A stretch of DNA of 41,230 nt from Minwuia sp. (GTDB lineage Bacteria > Pseudomonadota > Alphaproteobacteria > Minwuiales > Minwuiaceae): contig JARGNO010000033.1 of the NCBI GenBank assembly GCA_029213165.1, positions 1 through 41,230 on the forward strand. Direction: 5' to 3'. Below, piece after piece: positions 15,014-23,879 of the stretch. Position 1 is the stretch's first letter; each line of letters begins with the position of its first letter. The translations under genes were made by a program, and so were the position numbers. The notes beneath the pieces are model-generated. The model was not told the DNA's origin and made no database searches. It was given only the letters and a program-made list of their open reading frames with translations.

Positions 15014-16021
15014 ATGGTGAACAGCGCCATGACCCAAGCTGGTGAAACACGTGCCCATGGCGGCGATCTGGATCGGGCGGTTGCGCGTTTCGGCGGAAAC
15101 CGGGCCGACTGGATCGACCTCTCGACCGGCATCAATCCGAATGCGTGGCCGCTGCAGCCCGCCCTGAAGGCAATGCCCGAGACGGTCTGGCAAGCCCTGC
15201 CCGACCGCCACCAGCAGGTCCAGTTGCTTGACGCGGCGCGCAGGGCCTACGCCCTGCACCCGACCAACGCCATCGTGGCGGCCCCTGGCACACAGTCGCT
15301 GATCCAGTTGATGCCGCGCATTTCCGAGGGCCAGCGGGTCGCAGTACGCCATCCCGGCTACAATGAACATCGCGGCGTCTTCTCCGATGCCGGTTGGCTG
15401 GTCACGACAGATCGGGCAGCGGACACTGTCGTCTGCATCAATCCGAACAATCCGGACGGTCACCAGACCACCGCCGACGACCTGATGGCCCTGTCCGCGC
15501 GCGTCCGGACCCTGATCGTGGACGAGGCATTCATGGACATGACGGAGGAGTCGAGCCTCTGCCGCCTTGCCCTGCCCGGAAACACCATCGTGCTGCGGTC
15601 CTTCGGCAAGTTCTTCGGCCTGGCTGGCCTGCGACTCGGCTTCGCGGTTGGTGCCCCTGAAACCATGCATCGCATCAGCCGGATGCTGGGACCATGGGCG
15701 GTGGCCGGTCCGACCCTGCATCTGGCAGCCGCCGCCCTGAACGACCGGCAATGGATCGCGGAGATGAAACGGGTTCTGGCCCGAGATACGGCCCGCTTGC
15801 AGGGACTGCTGCGTAGCGTCGGCCTGACAGAGTTCGCGGGCACGGACCTGTTTCAGACGGTCCGTACCGCAGATGCTCAGAAGCTGCATGAAACGCTCGC
15901 CCGCGCCCATGTCTGGACCCGGATATTTGACGACTGGCCTGACCATGTCCGGTTCGGCCTGCCCGCCTCCGACATGGAATTCGCGCGGCTGGCGCAGGCC
16001 CTGAAACCCGGGGGACGATGA
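15014..16021 (+). CDS. cobC: Threonine-phosphate decarboxylase-like PLP enzyme of cobalamin synthesis
   Basis: The product, about 335 residues, is a fold-type I aminotransferase of the CobC/CobD(enteric) group. It makes (R)-1-aminopropan-2-ol phosphate for the nucleotide loop. HGGDLDRAVARFGG at the start and LSTGINPNAWP are CobC signatures. INPNNPDGHQT and VDEAFMDMT are the PLP-binding regions, and LRSFGKFFGLAGLRLGF holds the Schiff-base Lys (Lys199 from this start). The start is uncertain: GTG 15008, ATG 15014 and ATG 15029 are all in frame and none has a clear ribosome binding site. The stop overlaps the cobD start. Confidence 0.9.
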   Translation: MVNSAMTQAGETRAHGGDLDRAVARFGGNRADWIDLSTGINPNAWPLQPALKAMPETVWQALPDRHQQVQLLDAARRAYALHPTNAIVAAPGTQSLIQLMPRISEGQRVAVRHPGYNEHRGVFSDAGWLVTTDRAADTVVCINPNNPDGHQTTADDLMALSARVRTLIVDEAFMDMTEESSLCRLALPGNTIVLRSFGKFFGLAGLRLGFAVGAPETMHRISRMLGPWAVAGPTLHLAAAALNDRQWIAEMKRVLARDTARLQGLLRSVGLTEFAGTDLFQTVRTADAQKLHETLARAHVWTRIFDDWPDHVRFGLPASDMEFARLAQALKPGGR

Positions 16022-16959
16022 TGGATACCGAGAGCCTGATGTTCCTGCTGGCTGGCGCCATGGTGCTGGATGCAATCTTCGGGGAACCGGACTGGCTCTG
16101 GACCCGCGTGCCGCATCCAGTGGTGATCGCCGGGCGCGCCATCAACTGGCTGGACCGGCGCATGAACCTGATGGACGACAGCCAGGCCGAACGGCGGCGG
16201 GCCGGGATTCTGGCCATCGTCGTTCTGGTGCTTGGTGCGGGCCTGCTGGGGACGCTGATCCAGAACCTGCCCTTCGGCGGACTGCTGGCCATGCTCGGGG
16301 CCGCGATCCTGCTGGCGCAGCGCAGTCTGACGAGTCACGTCATCGCCGTCGCCGACGCGCTGGAGATATCACTGCCCGAGGGTCGTGCCGCCGTCGCGCG
16401 CATCGTCGGTCGCGACCCGGAAAGCCTGGACGAAGCAGGCGTGGCGCGCGCGGCCATCGAATCGGCGGCGGAGAACTTCTCCGACGGTGTCGGTGCGCCC
16501 GCATTCTGGTTCGCCGTCGCCGGGCTGCCGGGAATCATGGTCTACAAGCTGGTCAACACGGCGGACTCGATGATCGGCCACCGCACGCCCCGGCATCAGG
16601 CCTTCGGCTGGGCCGCCGCGCGGCTGGATGACCTGATGAACCTGATCCCCGCACGCCTGACCGCCCTGCTGTTTCTGGCAGTGGCGATGATGCCGGAGAA
16701 GGCCAGGACCGTATGGCACGACGCGCCACGCCATCGCTCCCCCAACGCCGGATGGCCGGAGGCCGCGCTGGCCGCCGCGCTCGGTCTCGCGCTCGCGGGC
16801 CCGCGTCGCTATGGCCAGACAACCGTGGACGATCCCTGGATGAACCCGGAAGGACGCAGGACCGCCGGCATGGGCGACATCCGCCGTGCCGTGGGGCATG
16901 TCTGGCGCGCCTTCTTCCTCGGTCTCGGGCTGGTGCTTGTCCTGGGCCTGCTGCTCTGA
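16018..16959 (+). CDS. cobD: Adenosylcobinamide-phosphate synthase (CobD/CbiB)
   Basis: The 313-residue membrane protein matches CbiB/CobD, which attaches aminopropanol phosphate to adenosylcobyrate. It starts with LDAIFGEPDWLWTRVPHPVVIAGRAI, the family opening, and includes GRDPESLDEAGVARAAIESAAENFSDGVGAPAFW. YKLVNTADSMIGHRTPRHQAFGWAAARLDDLMNLIPARLTAL follows, with several hydrophobic spans including the C-terminal one. It comes directly after cobC with a 4-bp ATGA overlap, so substrate synthesis and attachment are coupled. Two adjacent ATGs (16018, 16021) are possible starts. Confidence 0.95.
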   Translation: MMDTESLMFLLAGAMVLDAIFGEPDWLWTRVPHPVVIAGRAINWLDRRMNLMDDSQAERRRAGILAIVVLVLGAGLLGTLIQNLPFGGLLAMLGAAILLAQRSLTSHVIAVADALEISLPEGRAAVARIVGRDPESLDEAGVARAAIESAAENFSDGVGAPAFWFAVAGLPGIMVYKLVNTADSMIGHRTPRHQAFGWAAARLDDLMNLIPARLTALLFLAVAMMPEKARTVWHDAPRHRSPNAGWPEAALAAALGLALAGPRRYGQTTVDDPWMNPEGRRTAGMGDIRRAVGHVWRAFFLGLGLVLVLGLLL

Positions 16960-16993
16960 GCAGAATGCCGTGAACCTGACTGGGGAGATTGCA

Positions 16994-17764
16994 ATGACCG
17001 AGGCAACCGTGCTCTGGGCCATGGACGGCGATGTTGCCACCATCACGCTCAACCGGCCAAAGGCAAAGAACAGCCTGCGACCGGAGGATCTGGCACAACT
17101 GGTCGACTGCCTGGAGGCCGTGGAGGGCGCAGGCGCAAGATGCATGATCATGCGTGGCGCTGGCGGGGCATTCAGTGCCGGGCGCGACATAGCCGGGGCC
17201 GATCCGGCCAGCGACGACAACGAGGCACTGCTGCGCGACGTGATCCACCCGGTGTTGCAGGCCGTGCGCGCGCTCGACATCCCGACAATCGCCCTGATCG
17301 AGGGGCCGTGCCTGGGTGTCGGCTTCGGGCTGGCCTTCGCCTGCGACCTGCAGATGGCCGCCGACAATGCCGTGCTCGGCAGTCCGTTCCGCAATATCGG
17401 CTGCATTCTCGATTCCGGCGGGCATTATCACATGCAGCAGCGCATCGGCACGCATCGCACATACGAGTTGATCTACACGGGCCGCCTGATCTCGGGCCAG
17501 GAAGCCGCCGACATGGGCCTGATCAACCGCGCCTTCACGCCGGACACGCTGGAGGATGAGGTGGTGAAGATGGCCCGCCACATCGCCACGGGACCAACAG
17601 GGGCCTTCGCAATCTCCAAGCGCATCCTGCGCGATGACCTTGACCTCGAAGACTCCCTGACCGAGGAGGCGCGCGGACAGGACGAAGCCTGCAAGGCCGC
17701 CGACGGGATCGAGGGATTCAAGGCGTTTCAGGAAAAGCGGCGGCCGGTGTTCAGCGGCGTCTGA
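16994..17764 (+). CDS. Enoyl-CoA hydratase/isomerase family (crotonase) protein
   Basis: The 256-residue crotonase-fold protein has TITLNRPKAKNSLRPED near the N-terminus. GAFSAGRDIAG and LIEGPCLGVGFGLAFACDLQMAA follow as the two oxyanion-hole segments. In true hydratases two glutamates do the chemistry. Here the first falls in SPFRNIG with no Glu. The second region reads CILDSGGH, where an Asp sits as in PaaG-type isomerases. An isomerase or another acyl-CoA reaction is therefore more likely than hydration. The ATG at 16994 has GGGGAG upstream. It starts 34 bases after cobD but is functionally unrelated. It converges with manC with only five bases between stops. Confidence 0.88.
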   Translation: MTEATVLWAMDGDVATITLNRPKAKNSLRPEDLAQLVDCLEAVEGAGARCMIMRGAGGAFSAGRDIAGADPASDDNEALLRDVIHPVLQAVRALDIPTIALIEGPCLGVGFGLAFACDLQMAADNAVLGSPFRNIGCILDSGGHYHMQQRIGTHRTYELIYTGRLISGQEAADMGLINRAFTPDTLEDEVVKMARHIATGPTGAFAISKRILRDDLDLEDSLTEEARGQDEACKAADGIEGFKAFQEKRRPVFSGV

Positions 17765-17769
17765 GCAAC

Positions 17770-19215
17770 CTACTTGGTCTCGTGATCCGCGCGGTTGTAG
17801 GGATCATCCAGGCGGACGATATCGTCTTCACCCAGATAGCTGCCGGACTGGATCTCTATGACCTCCAGCGGCACCTTGCCGGGATTGGCGAGGCGATGCG
17901 CCATGCCGACGGCGATGTAGGTCGACTGGTTCTCCGACAGCAGCAGATTGTCGTCCCCCCGCGTCACCCGCGCGGTGCCGGACACGACCACCCAGTGCTC
18001 GGCGCGGTGATGATGCAGTTGCAGTGAAAGCTCCGCCCCCGGATTGACCATCAGGCGCTTCACCTGGAACCGCGGCCCCTCGTCGAGGGTCTCATAGAAC
18101 CCCCAGGGCCGGTAATGGCGCACGTGGGTCTCGTGCTCGGCCCGCCCTTCCTGCTGCAGCCGGTCAACCACGATCTTGACGTCCTGCGCCCGGTCGCGGT
18201 GCGCCACCAGCACGGCATCGGCGGTCTGCACGATGGCCAGATCCCGGACACCGATCGCGGCGACCATCGCGTTCTCGGTCCGGACGTAGCTGTTGTGGAC
18301 ATCGTGCAGGATGGTGTCACCCAGGGTGACATTGCCGTTGTCGTCCGTCTCGCCCACGTCCCAGAGCGCCGACCAGGATCCGATATCCGACCAGCCGAAG
18401 TCACAGGCAATGACCGCGGCGCGATCCGTCTTCTCCATCACGGCGATGTCGATGGATTCGGCGGGGCAGGCGGCAAAGGCATCCGCATCGATGCGCAGGA
18501 AGTCGAGATCGGGTTCGGCCCGGTCGACGGCAATCTTCACCGCGCGGAGGATGTCGGGGCGCAGGCTTTCCAGTTCCCCCAGCAGGATATCGGCGCGCGC
18601 AACGAACATGCCGCTGTTCCAGAGGTACTCGCCGCTGGCGACATATTCCTGCGCGGTCGCCAGATCAGGCTTCTCCGCGAACCGCGCCACCCTGTGCGCG
18701 TCGCCGGAGATCAACTCTCCCGCACGGATGTAGCCATAGCCGGTATTGGGGCCATCGGGGCGCATTCCGAATGTGACGATATGGCCTTGATCGGCCAGTG
18801 TGATCGCCTCCGCCAGCCGGGCGCGAAAGGTCTCCCGGTCACGGATCACATGATCGGCAGGCAGCAGCACGATGATCGCGTCCTTGTCCAACCCGCCACA
18901 GTAATGCGCGGCGGCAGCAGCAGCAGGGGCGGTGTTGCGCCCGACAGGCTCCAGCATCACCGTCAGCGGTGCCCGGTCGATGGCGTGCAACTGCTCTGCC
19001 ACGATGAAGCGGTGGTCATTGTTGCAGATCACCATGGGCGAACGCAGGCTGCCGTCATCCGGCAGACGCAGCGCCGTTTCCTGCAGCATGGTCGCGTCAC
19101 CACCCAGCGCCAGAAGCTGCTTCGGATAGAGCTTGCGCGACAGGGGCCACAGCCGCGTGCCGGAACCGCCGGAGAGCAGGACTGGAAAGATGCGCTGGTC
19201 TTCAGGGGCGGTCAT
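17770..19215 (-). CDS. manC: Mannose-1-phosphate guanylyltransferase / mannose-6-phosphate isomerase
   Basis: The 481-residue protein has the bifunctional ManC/AlgA layout. PVLLSGGSGTRLWPLSRKLYPKQ at residues 11-33 is the nucleotide-binding signature of GDP-mannose pyrophosphorylases, followed by LPADHVIRD and FAEKPDLATAQEYVASGEYLWNSGMFV. The C-terminal 120 residues form a type II isomerase cupin with RPWGFYETLD and LSLQLHHHRAEHWVVVSGTARV, whose histidines bind the metal. Together they turn mannose-6-phosphate or fructose-6-phosphate into GDP-mannose for surface polysaccharide. No other polysaccharide genes are next to it. Length is typical. Confidence 0.94.
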   Translation of the reverse strand: MTAPEDQRIFPVLLSGGSGTRLWPLSRKLYPKQLLALGGDATMLQETALRLPDDGSLRSPMVICNNDHRFIVAEQLHAIDRAPLTVMLEPVGRNTAPAAAAAAHYCGGLDKDAIIVLLPADHVIRDRETFRARLAEAITLADQGHIVTFGMRPDGPNTGYGYIRAGELISGDAHRVARFAEKPDLATAQEYVASGEYLWNSGMFVARADILLGELESLRPDILRAVKIAVDRAEPDLDFLRIDADAFAACPAESIDIAVMEKTDRAAVIACDFGWSDIGSWSALWDVGETDDNGNVTLGDTILHDVHNSYVRTENAMVAAIGVRDLAIVQTADAVLVAHRDRAQDVKIVVDRLQQEGRAEHETHVRHYRPWGFYETLDEGPRFQVKRLMVNPGAELSLQLHHHRAEHWVVVSGTARVTRGDDNLLLSENQSTYIAVGMAHRLANPGKVPLEVIEIQSGSYLGEDDIVRLDDPYNRADHETK

Positions 19216-19286
19216 GGTGGGGCCTCTTGCTGCACGGGGTCGGGCGAAGGTGGAACTGGCGAACGAAGGTCACGGCGACACCCCGA

Positions 19287-20189
19287 TCATCGGCGAACCG
19301 GCGACAGGTTGACAAGCGCGACGCCGATGACGACCAGCGCCATCCCGACAATCGCGACCAGGCCGAAGGTCTCACCGAACAGCGGCCAGGCGATCAGGGC
19401 GGCAGATGGCGGCACCAGGAAGAACAGGCTGGCGACCCGCGACGCGGCGCCCTGACGGATCAGCACCATCAGCAGGGTGATCGCACCGAATGACAGGACA
19501 ATGACCAGCCAGGCCAGCGCAATCATGAACTCGGGCGTCCAGTTCACGACCCGGGTCTCGAAGATGAACGCCATCGCCGTGGTCATCAGGAATGCTGCCG
19601 TGAACTGGATCGCATTGCCGGACCTGAGGTCCATCGCGGTGCAGAACCGCTTCTGGTACAGCGTACCCAGCGTGATTCCGAACAGGGCAACGACGCAAAG
19701 CCCCATGCCGAAAGGTGTGCCAAGCCCCAGTCCCAGCTTCTGTTCTACGACAAGGGCCACACCCGACAGGCCGAGCAGGAATCCGAGCCACTGGCGACGG
19801 GTCACGCGTTCCCCGAGAACAGGGCTGGCCAGAATGGCGGTGAGGATCGGCTGGATGCCGACGACAAGCGCTGATGTCCCGGCCTCCACCCCGTCATGGA
19901 TCGCCGCAAAGACGCCGCCGAGATAAAGCCCGTGCAGCAGGATGCCGACCACGGCCAGATGCGCGATCTGTCGCCAGTCCCTTGGCCAGGCGGCACGGAA
20001 CACAAGCGCGACCAGGGTCAGCCCTGCCGCCACGATAGCAAAGCGGATGGCCAGGAAAGTCATCGGCTCCGCGTGCGGCAGGCCGAGCTTGCCGCCGATG
20101 AAACCGGTGGACCAGAGGAACACGAACAGGGCCGGCATCAGCACGGCAGTCGTCACAGTGGTCGCGGGTGTCTTGGGCCTGGAACTCAT
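19287..20189 (-). CDS. EamA/DMT-superfamily exporter
   Basis: The product, about 300 residues, has ten hydrophobic segments in two five-helix EamA repeats. The first includes LMPALFVFLWSTGFIGGKLGLPHAEPMTFLAIRFAIV and GIQPILTAILASPVLGERVTRRQWLGFLLGLSGVALVV. The second ends with VPPSAALIAWPLFGETFGLVAIVGMALVVIGVALVNL. The G-E-R/T-F motifs after helices 4 and 9 are classic for the drug/metabolite transporter superfamily. The substrate is unknown; amino acids or drugs are common in the family. I prefer the ATG at 20189 to a TTG six codons upstream. Confidence 0.9.
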   Translation of the reverse strand: MSSRPKTPATTVTTAVLMPALFVFLWSTGFIGGKLGLPHAEPMTFLAIRFAIVAAGLTLVALVFRAAWPRDWRQIAHLAVVGILLHGLYLGGVFAAIHDGVEAGTSALVVGIQPILTAILASPVLGERVTRRQWLGFLLGLSGVALVVEQKLGLGLGTPFGMGLCVVALFGITLGTLYQKRFCTAMDLRSGNAIQFTAAFLMTTAMAFIFETRVVNWTPEFMIALAWLVIVLSFGAITLLMVLIRQGAASRVASLFFLVPPSAALIAWPLFGETFGLVAIVGMALVVIGVALVNLSPVRR

Positions 20190-20232
20190 GCGCGCTGCAT
20201 AGAGCAACCGGCGCCGTTTGGGAACGCTTCAG

Positions 20233-22626
20233 CTAGCGCAGCGGCTGCATGACCAGGGTGCCGATGGCACCGGGCTCGATGTCCTCCGCCCTGAGCGACA
20301 TTGGGATGTAGTCCACCTGCCGCCAGCGTTCGGCGAAGTCGTCATAATGCGGCGACAGCAGGTGCCCTGACTGCCCGGTGGAATGCATGTAGAGCGACGC
20401 ATCCAGGTTATCGAGATTGTAGAGCGCGCGCAGCGATGCCGCATGACCTGTCGTCATCGGGCCTTCCGGGCTGGTGGGACGCCCATGCGCCACATTGACG
20501 GTGAAGGAACCGCCGCCGACAGGGACTGAAACATCGAATACCTGTTTCAGCGGATCGACACGCCCGAACGGATTGTGCGGGCTGATCGCCCGGTGAATGT
20601 CACCCCAGCGCCAGTCCGCACGGTCTGTGCCATGGCGCATTTCCAGCCCTGCCATGGCCAGATCCAGCGCACGCATGATGATCAGGCGACAGTTCTCGAT
20701 CCCTTCCGTTGCCACGTCATCGCACCAGCGGCCGGCCCCGTTGTGGTCGGTCAGGACTTTGTGGACGAATGTGGGGCGGAAGCCGAAGACCTGGCCGATC
20801 TGGTCTCCGGTTTCGTCGACGATCAACTGGCGCACCAGTTCCAGGTACCAGGCGACGAAGATCGTCGGCTCGGTCCGGTCAGCCGCCATGTCTCCGTCCC
20901 AGAGTTTCAGGTCGGCAAGGACGGCTTGCAGGTCCTCCCGCTCAGGCTCGATCACGGTCATCAGCGGCTTCATCTGGCGCACGAACAGTGACACCTGATC
21001 AGCCTGGATCGACTGGAAGCTCTCTATCGAGTGGATATTCCGCGCTTCCAGCAGGTCGGTGATGCGTTGTGCCCGATAGGGCGCGGCCCATTCGTTGGTG
21101 ATGAACCAGGGATAGCTGTCATCGACGATGCGGTTGTTGGCGGTGATCACATAGCCCCGCGCCGGATTGAAGGTCTGCGGCAAGGCATCGTAGGGCACAT
21201 AGCCGACACGCGCCGCCTCCGGTTCCCACCCCTTCACCGGCAGCATTCCCTGCCAGTCCGACTGGTCCACACGCACCGGCACCTTGCCTGCGGCGATGAA
21301 ACCGATGTTTCCGGCCACATCCGCAAAGACCATGTTCTGCTGTGCGCCGGTGAAATCGCGCATCGCCTCCCGGAAATCGCGCCAGTTCCGGGACGGATGG
21401 ATATTCAGACCCGCACGGATCGAGAATTCGTCGTCATCCAGGACATGCCAGCGAAAGGCCACGACATGACCTTCCGGTGCGATACCGGAAAGGCGCTCTG
21501 TCACGTCCGACATGACCGGGCCATGCCGGGTCTTGCGCACGGTGATGGAAACGTCCTCGCCACCGCTGACCCGAATGACTTCCCGAACGGTCTCGAAGGT
21601 CGCCCAGCCATCTTCCGTGCGGTACTGCGTCGGGTCCTCCGGGTTCACCTGTTCGATATAGAGGTCCTGGGTGTCGGGGGAGGTATTGGTGAAACCCCAG
21701 GCGATATGGCGGTTGCGGCCCAGCACCACGAAGGGGACGCCGGGAAGGGTCGCGCCGATCGTGGCGTCCGTCCCGTCATCCATGGCCGCGAAATACCAGA
21801 TCGCCGGTGTCTGCAGGCCAAGATGCGGATCATTGGCCAGCAGCGGCTTGCCCGTGGCACTGCGGCTGCCGCTGACCACCCAGTTGTTCGATCCCGTGCC
21901 CGGCCCCTGCGGGAAGGGGTCCAGCGTTGCCAGTTCAGACCAGAAATTTGCGGGCATCGCATCAGCCAGGTTGCGGATGGCGGTCGGGCCATCAACGGGA
22001 TAATCGGGCCAGAGATCACGGATCTGCTCAGGGCTCAATCGCGTGGCAAGTGCCGCACGGCGTGCCTCATTGGCCCAGTTCCCGCTCAGATTCCAGGCCA
22101 TCATCTTCAGCCAGACCAGCGTATCGGCAGGCCGCCAGGGTTCCGGTTCGATGCCCGTGATCAGGAATTCCGGGGGCAGCAGCCCCTCACGGTTCTCCAG
22201 AAACACATTGATACCGGCAACATAGGCATCCAGCAGGGCACGGGTCTCGCTGTCGAGACGTTCGACGGTCCGCTCCGCCACCCGGTAGACGCCGAGGGTG
22301 CGCAGGAAGATATCCGTGGAAAGGGTGGACTCCCCGGCGATCTCCGAAAGCCGCCCCTGCCCGATGCGCCGCTGCATCTCCATCTGCCAGAGCCGGTCCT
22401 GCGCATGGACATAGCCCAGAGCGAACAGGCTGTCGGCGCGATTCTGGGCGCGGATGTGCGGCACGGCGAAACGGTCGCGCACGATACGCACCGTGTTCTC
22501 CAGTCCCCGCAGTGCGACAGTACCCTGATATTCGGGCAGCGACATGCGACCGGCAATGAAGACACCCACGACCGCGATGGCCAGCGTCAGCACGATGGTG
22601 AACAGCAGTCGCCACAGCCACTTCAT
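20233..22626 (-). CDS. Penicillin acylase family (Ntn-hydrolase) protein
   Basis: The 797-residue protein is exported: an N-terminal hydrophobic segment (about residues 6-26) serves as signal or anchor. The family opening VRIVRDRFAVPHIRAQNRADSLFALGYVHAQDRLWQMEMQRR is at 47-87. The self-cleavage site is GTG-SNNWVVSGSRSATGKPLLANDPHL, making Ser246 the new N-terminal nucleophile of the beta subunit. GRNRHIAWGFTNTSPDTQDLY and the RHGPVMSD segment follow. Family members hydrolyse amide bonds of beta-lactams, acyl-homoserine lactones or other N-acyl compounds; which one cannot be told here. It is one gene from a DMT exporter on the same strand, with 43 bases between them. Confidence 0.93.
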   Translation of the reverse strand: MKWLWRLLFTIVLTLAIAVVGVFIAGRMSLPEYQGTVALRGLENTVRIVRDRFAVPHIRAQNRADSLFALGYVHAQDRLWQMEMQRRIGQGRLSEIAGESTLSTDIFLRTLGVYRVAERTVERLDSETRALLDAYVAGINVFLENREGLLPPEFLITGIEPEPWRPADTLVWLKMMAWNLSGNWANEARRAALATRLSPEQIRDLWPDYPVDGPTAIRNLADAMPANFWSELATLDPFPQGPGTGSNNWVVSGSRSATGKPLLANDPHLGLQTPAIWYFAAMDDGTDATIGATLPGVPFVVLGRNRHIAWGFTNTSPDTQDLYIEQVNPEDPTQYRTEDGWATFETVREVIRVSGGEDVSITVRKTRHGPVMSDVTERLSGIAPEGHVVAFRWHVLDDDEFSIRAGLNIHPSRNWRDFREAMRDFTGAQQNMVFADVAGNIGFIAAGKVPVRVDQSDWQGMLPVKGWEPEAARVGYVPYDALPQTFNPARGYVITANNRIVDDSYPWFITNEWAAPYRAQRITDLLEARNIHSIESFQSIQADQVSLFVRQMKPLMTVIEPEREDLQAVLADLKLWDGDMAADRTEPTIFVAWYLELVRQLIVDETGDQIGQVFGFRPTFVHKVLTDHNGAGRWCDDVATEGIENCRLIIMRALDLAMAGLEMRHGTDRADWRWGDIHRAISPHNPFGRVDPLKQVFDVSVPVGGGSFTVNVAHGRPTSPEGPMTTGHAASLRALYNLDNLDASLYMHSTGQSGHLLSPHYDDFAERWRQVDYIPMSLRAEDIEPGAIGTLVMQPLR

Positions 22627-22640
22627 TTGAATTACCGCCG

Positions 22641-22668
22641 CAGGATTCCCGAATCGCTCGTAATCCTG
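22641..22668. repeat. Inverted repeat upstream of the penicillin acylase gene
   Basis: Perfect 7-bp arms CAGGATT (22641-22647) and AATCCTG (22662-22668) have a 14-base spacer. The pair sits 15 bases before the acylase start, in the divergent region shared with the dehydrogenase gene. It could be an operator or a leader hairpin. Confidence 0.3.
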
Positions 22669-22786
22669 AGCATGGCCCCTTTGCCGAGCAGGTCAACCGC
22701 ACAGCCAGTGATTCGCGGGCCTTCCGGTCCCCCGCCGTGCAGTGTAGGAATGGGGCAAAGGGAACACCGCGCGGGGGAAACGCACC

Positions 22787-23674
22787 ATGGCACAGAAAGC
22801 AGCATTCATCGGACTCGGCGTCATGGGGTATCCCATGGCCGGATACCTGCAGCAGAAGGGTTATGAAACCACCGTCTACAACCGCACCGCAGCCAAGGCC
22901 GAGGAATGGGCTGGCAAGTATGGCGGCAACAGCGCGCCGACACCCCGGCAGGCGGCCGAGGGGGCGGACTTCGTCATGGTCTGCGTCGGCAATGACGATG
23001 ATCTGCGCAGTGTCGTGCTGGGCGACGACGGCGCCCTGGCCGGCATGAAATCCGGCGCGGTGCTGGTGGATCACACCACAGCCTCCGCCGATGTCGCGCG
23101 GGAGATCGCAGCCCATGCAGCGGAGAAGGGCATCGGTTTCGTTGACGGCCCGGTCTCCGGCGGCCAGGCAGGGGCGGAAAATGGCGTGCTGACCGTCATG
23201 TGCGGCGGGTCGGAGAAGGACTTCGATACCGCGAAGCCCGCGATCATGTCCTATGCCCGCGCGTGTGAGCGGCTGGGCGAGGCCGGCAGCGGCCAGATCG
23301 CCAAGATGGTCAACCAGATCTGCATCGCCGGACTGGTGCAGGGCCTGTCGGAGGCGCTGCACTTCGCCCAGTCCGCCGGTCTGGACGGACGCAAGGTGGT
23401 CGACACCATCTCCAAGGGCGCGGCACAGTCCTGGCAGATGGAAAACCGCTACGAGACCATGCTGGACGACCAGTTCGAATTCGGTTTCGCCGTCGACTGG
23501 ATGCGCAAGGATCTGGGCATCTGTCTGGAACAGGCGAAGCGCATGGGCATCAGCCTGCCGGTCACGGCTGTGGTCGACCAGTTCTATGGCGATGTGCAGG
23601 CCATGGGCGGGGGCCGCTGGGACACTTCCAGCCTGATCCGCCGTCTGCGCCAGTTGAAGAAGAGCTATGACTGA
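22787..23674 (+). CDS. 3-Hydroxyisobutyrate dehydrogenase family oxidoreductase
   Basis: The 295-residue protein is a beta-hydroxyacid dehydrogenase. The dinucleotide motif FIGLGVMG ends at residue 14, followed by N-R-T in the cofactor 2'-phosphate region (YNRTAAKAEE), which suggests NADP preference. VDGPVSGGQAGAENG at about 119-133 is the substrate-binding signature. GSGQIAKMVNQ carries the catalytic Lys173. WMRKDLGICLEQAKRMGISLPVTA is typical of the C-terminal helical domain. The substrate (3-hydroxyisobutyrate, tartronate semialdehyde or another) is not determined. GGGGGA lies eight bases before the ATG. The 52-residue membrane ORF starts inside its last codons. Confidence 0.92.
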   Translation: MAQKAAFIGLGVMGYPMAGYLQQKGYETTVYNRTAAKAEEWAGKYGGNSAPTPRQAAEGADFVMVCVGNDDDLRSVVLGDDGALAGMKSGAVLVDHTTASADVAREIAAHAAEKGIGFVDGPVSGGQAGAENGVLTVMCGGSEKDFDTAKPAIMSYARACERLGEAGSGQIAKMVNQICIAGLVQGLSEALHFAQSAGLDGRKVVDTISKGAAQSWQMENRYETMLDDQFEFGFAVDWMRKDLGICLEQAKRMGISLPVTAVVDQFYGDVQAMGGGRWDTSSLIRRLRQLKKSYD

Positions 23675-23825
23675 GGAGACGGATCAGCAAGGCATCACGG
23701 CCCGGTCGATGCACGCGGCAGAGGACGCGGCGCGCAACCGCCGGAAGTCGGGCCGCCTCAGCCCCCTGCTCTGGGCCGTGATCCTTGTCGTCGCCGTCAC
23801 GCTGTATACCTTGTGGCTTGCCTGA
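23667..23825 (+). CDS. Small single-span membrane protein, overlaps the dehydrogenase gene
   Basis: A 52-residue reading frame starts at an ATG eight bases before the end of the dehydrogenase stop codon. A GAAGAAGAG-like purine run just upstream could serve as ribosome binding site. It has a charged N-terminal half (MTEETDQQGITARSMHAAED, then a basic NRRKSGR) followed by one clean hydrophobic span, LLWAVILVVAVTLYTLWLA, at the very C-terminus. This is a tail-anchored layout. The family is not recognised. Its position between the dehydrogenase and the CoxD-like gene, with 54 bases to the latter, and its ordered layout make it a likely real gene. Confidence 0.6.
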   Translation: MTEETDQQGITARSMHAAEDAARNRRKSGRLSPLLWAVILVVAVTLYTLWLA

Positions 23826-23879
23826 GACTGCCACGCGGAAGAACCCGAAGACCACAATGCCTGCCGGAGACCCTGTTTC

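Noticed and set aside
14540-16075. 511-codon minus-strand frame that would cross the riboswitch and cobC.
   Set aside because: cobC on the plus strand and the riboswitch landmarks explain the region; the frame is a shadow.
21031-22866. 611-codon plus-strand frame opposite the penicillin acylase gene.
   Set aside because: The minus strand encodes a complete acylase with a correct catalytic site; the plus frame has no family features and runs into the dehydrogenase gene.
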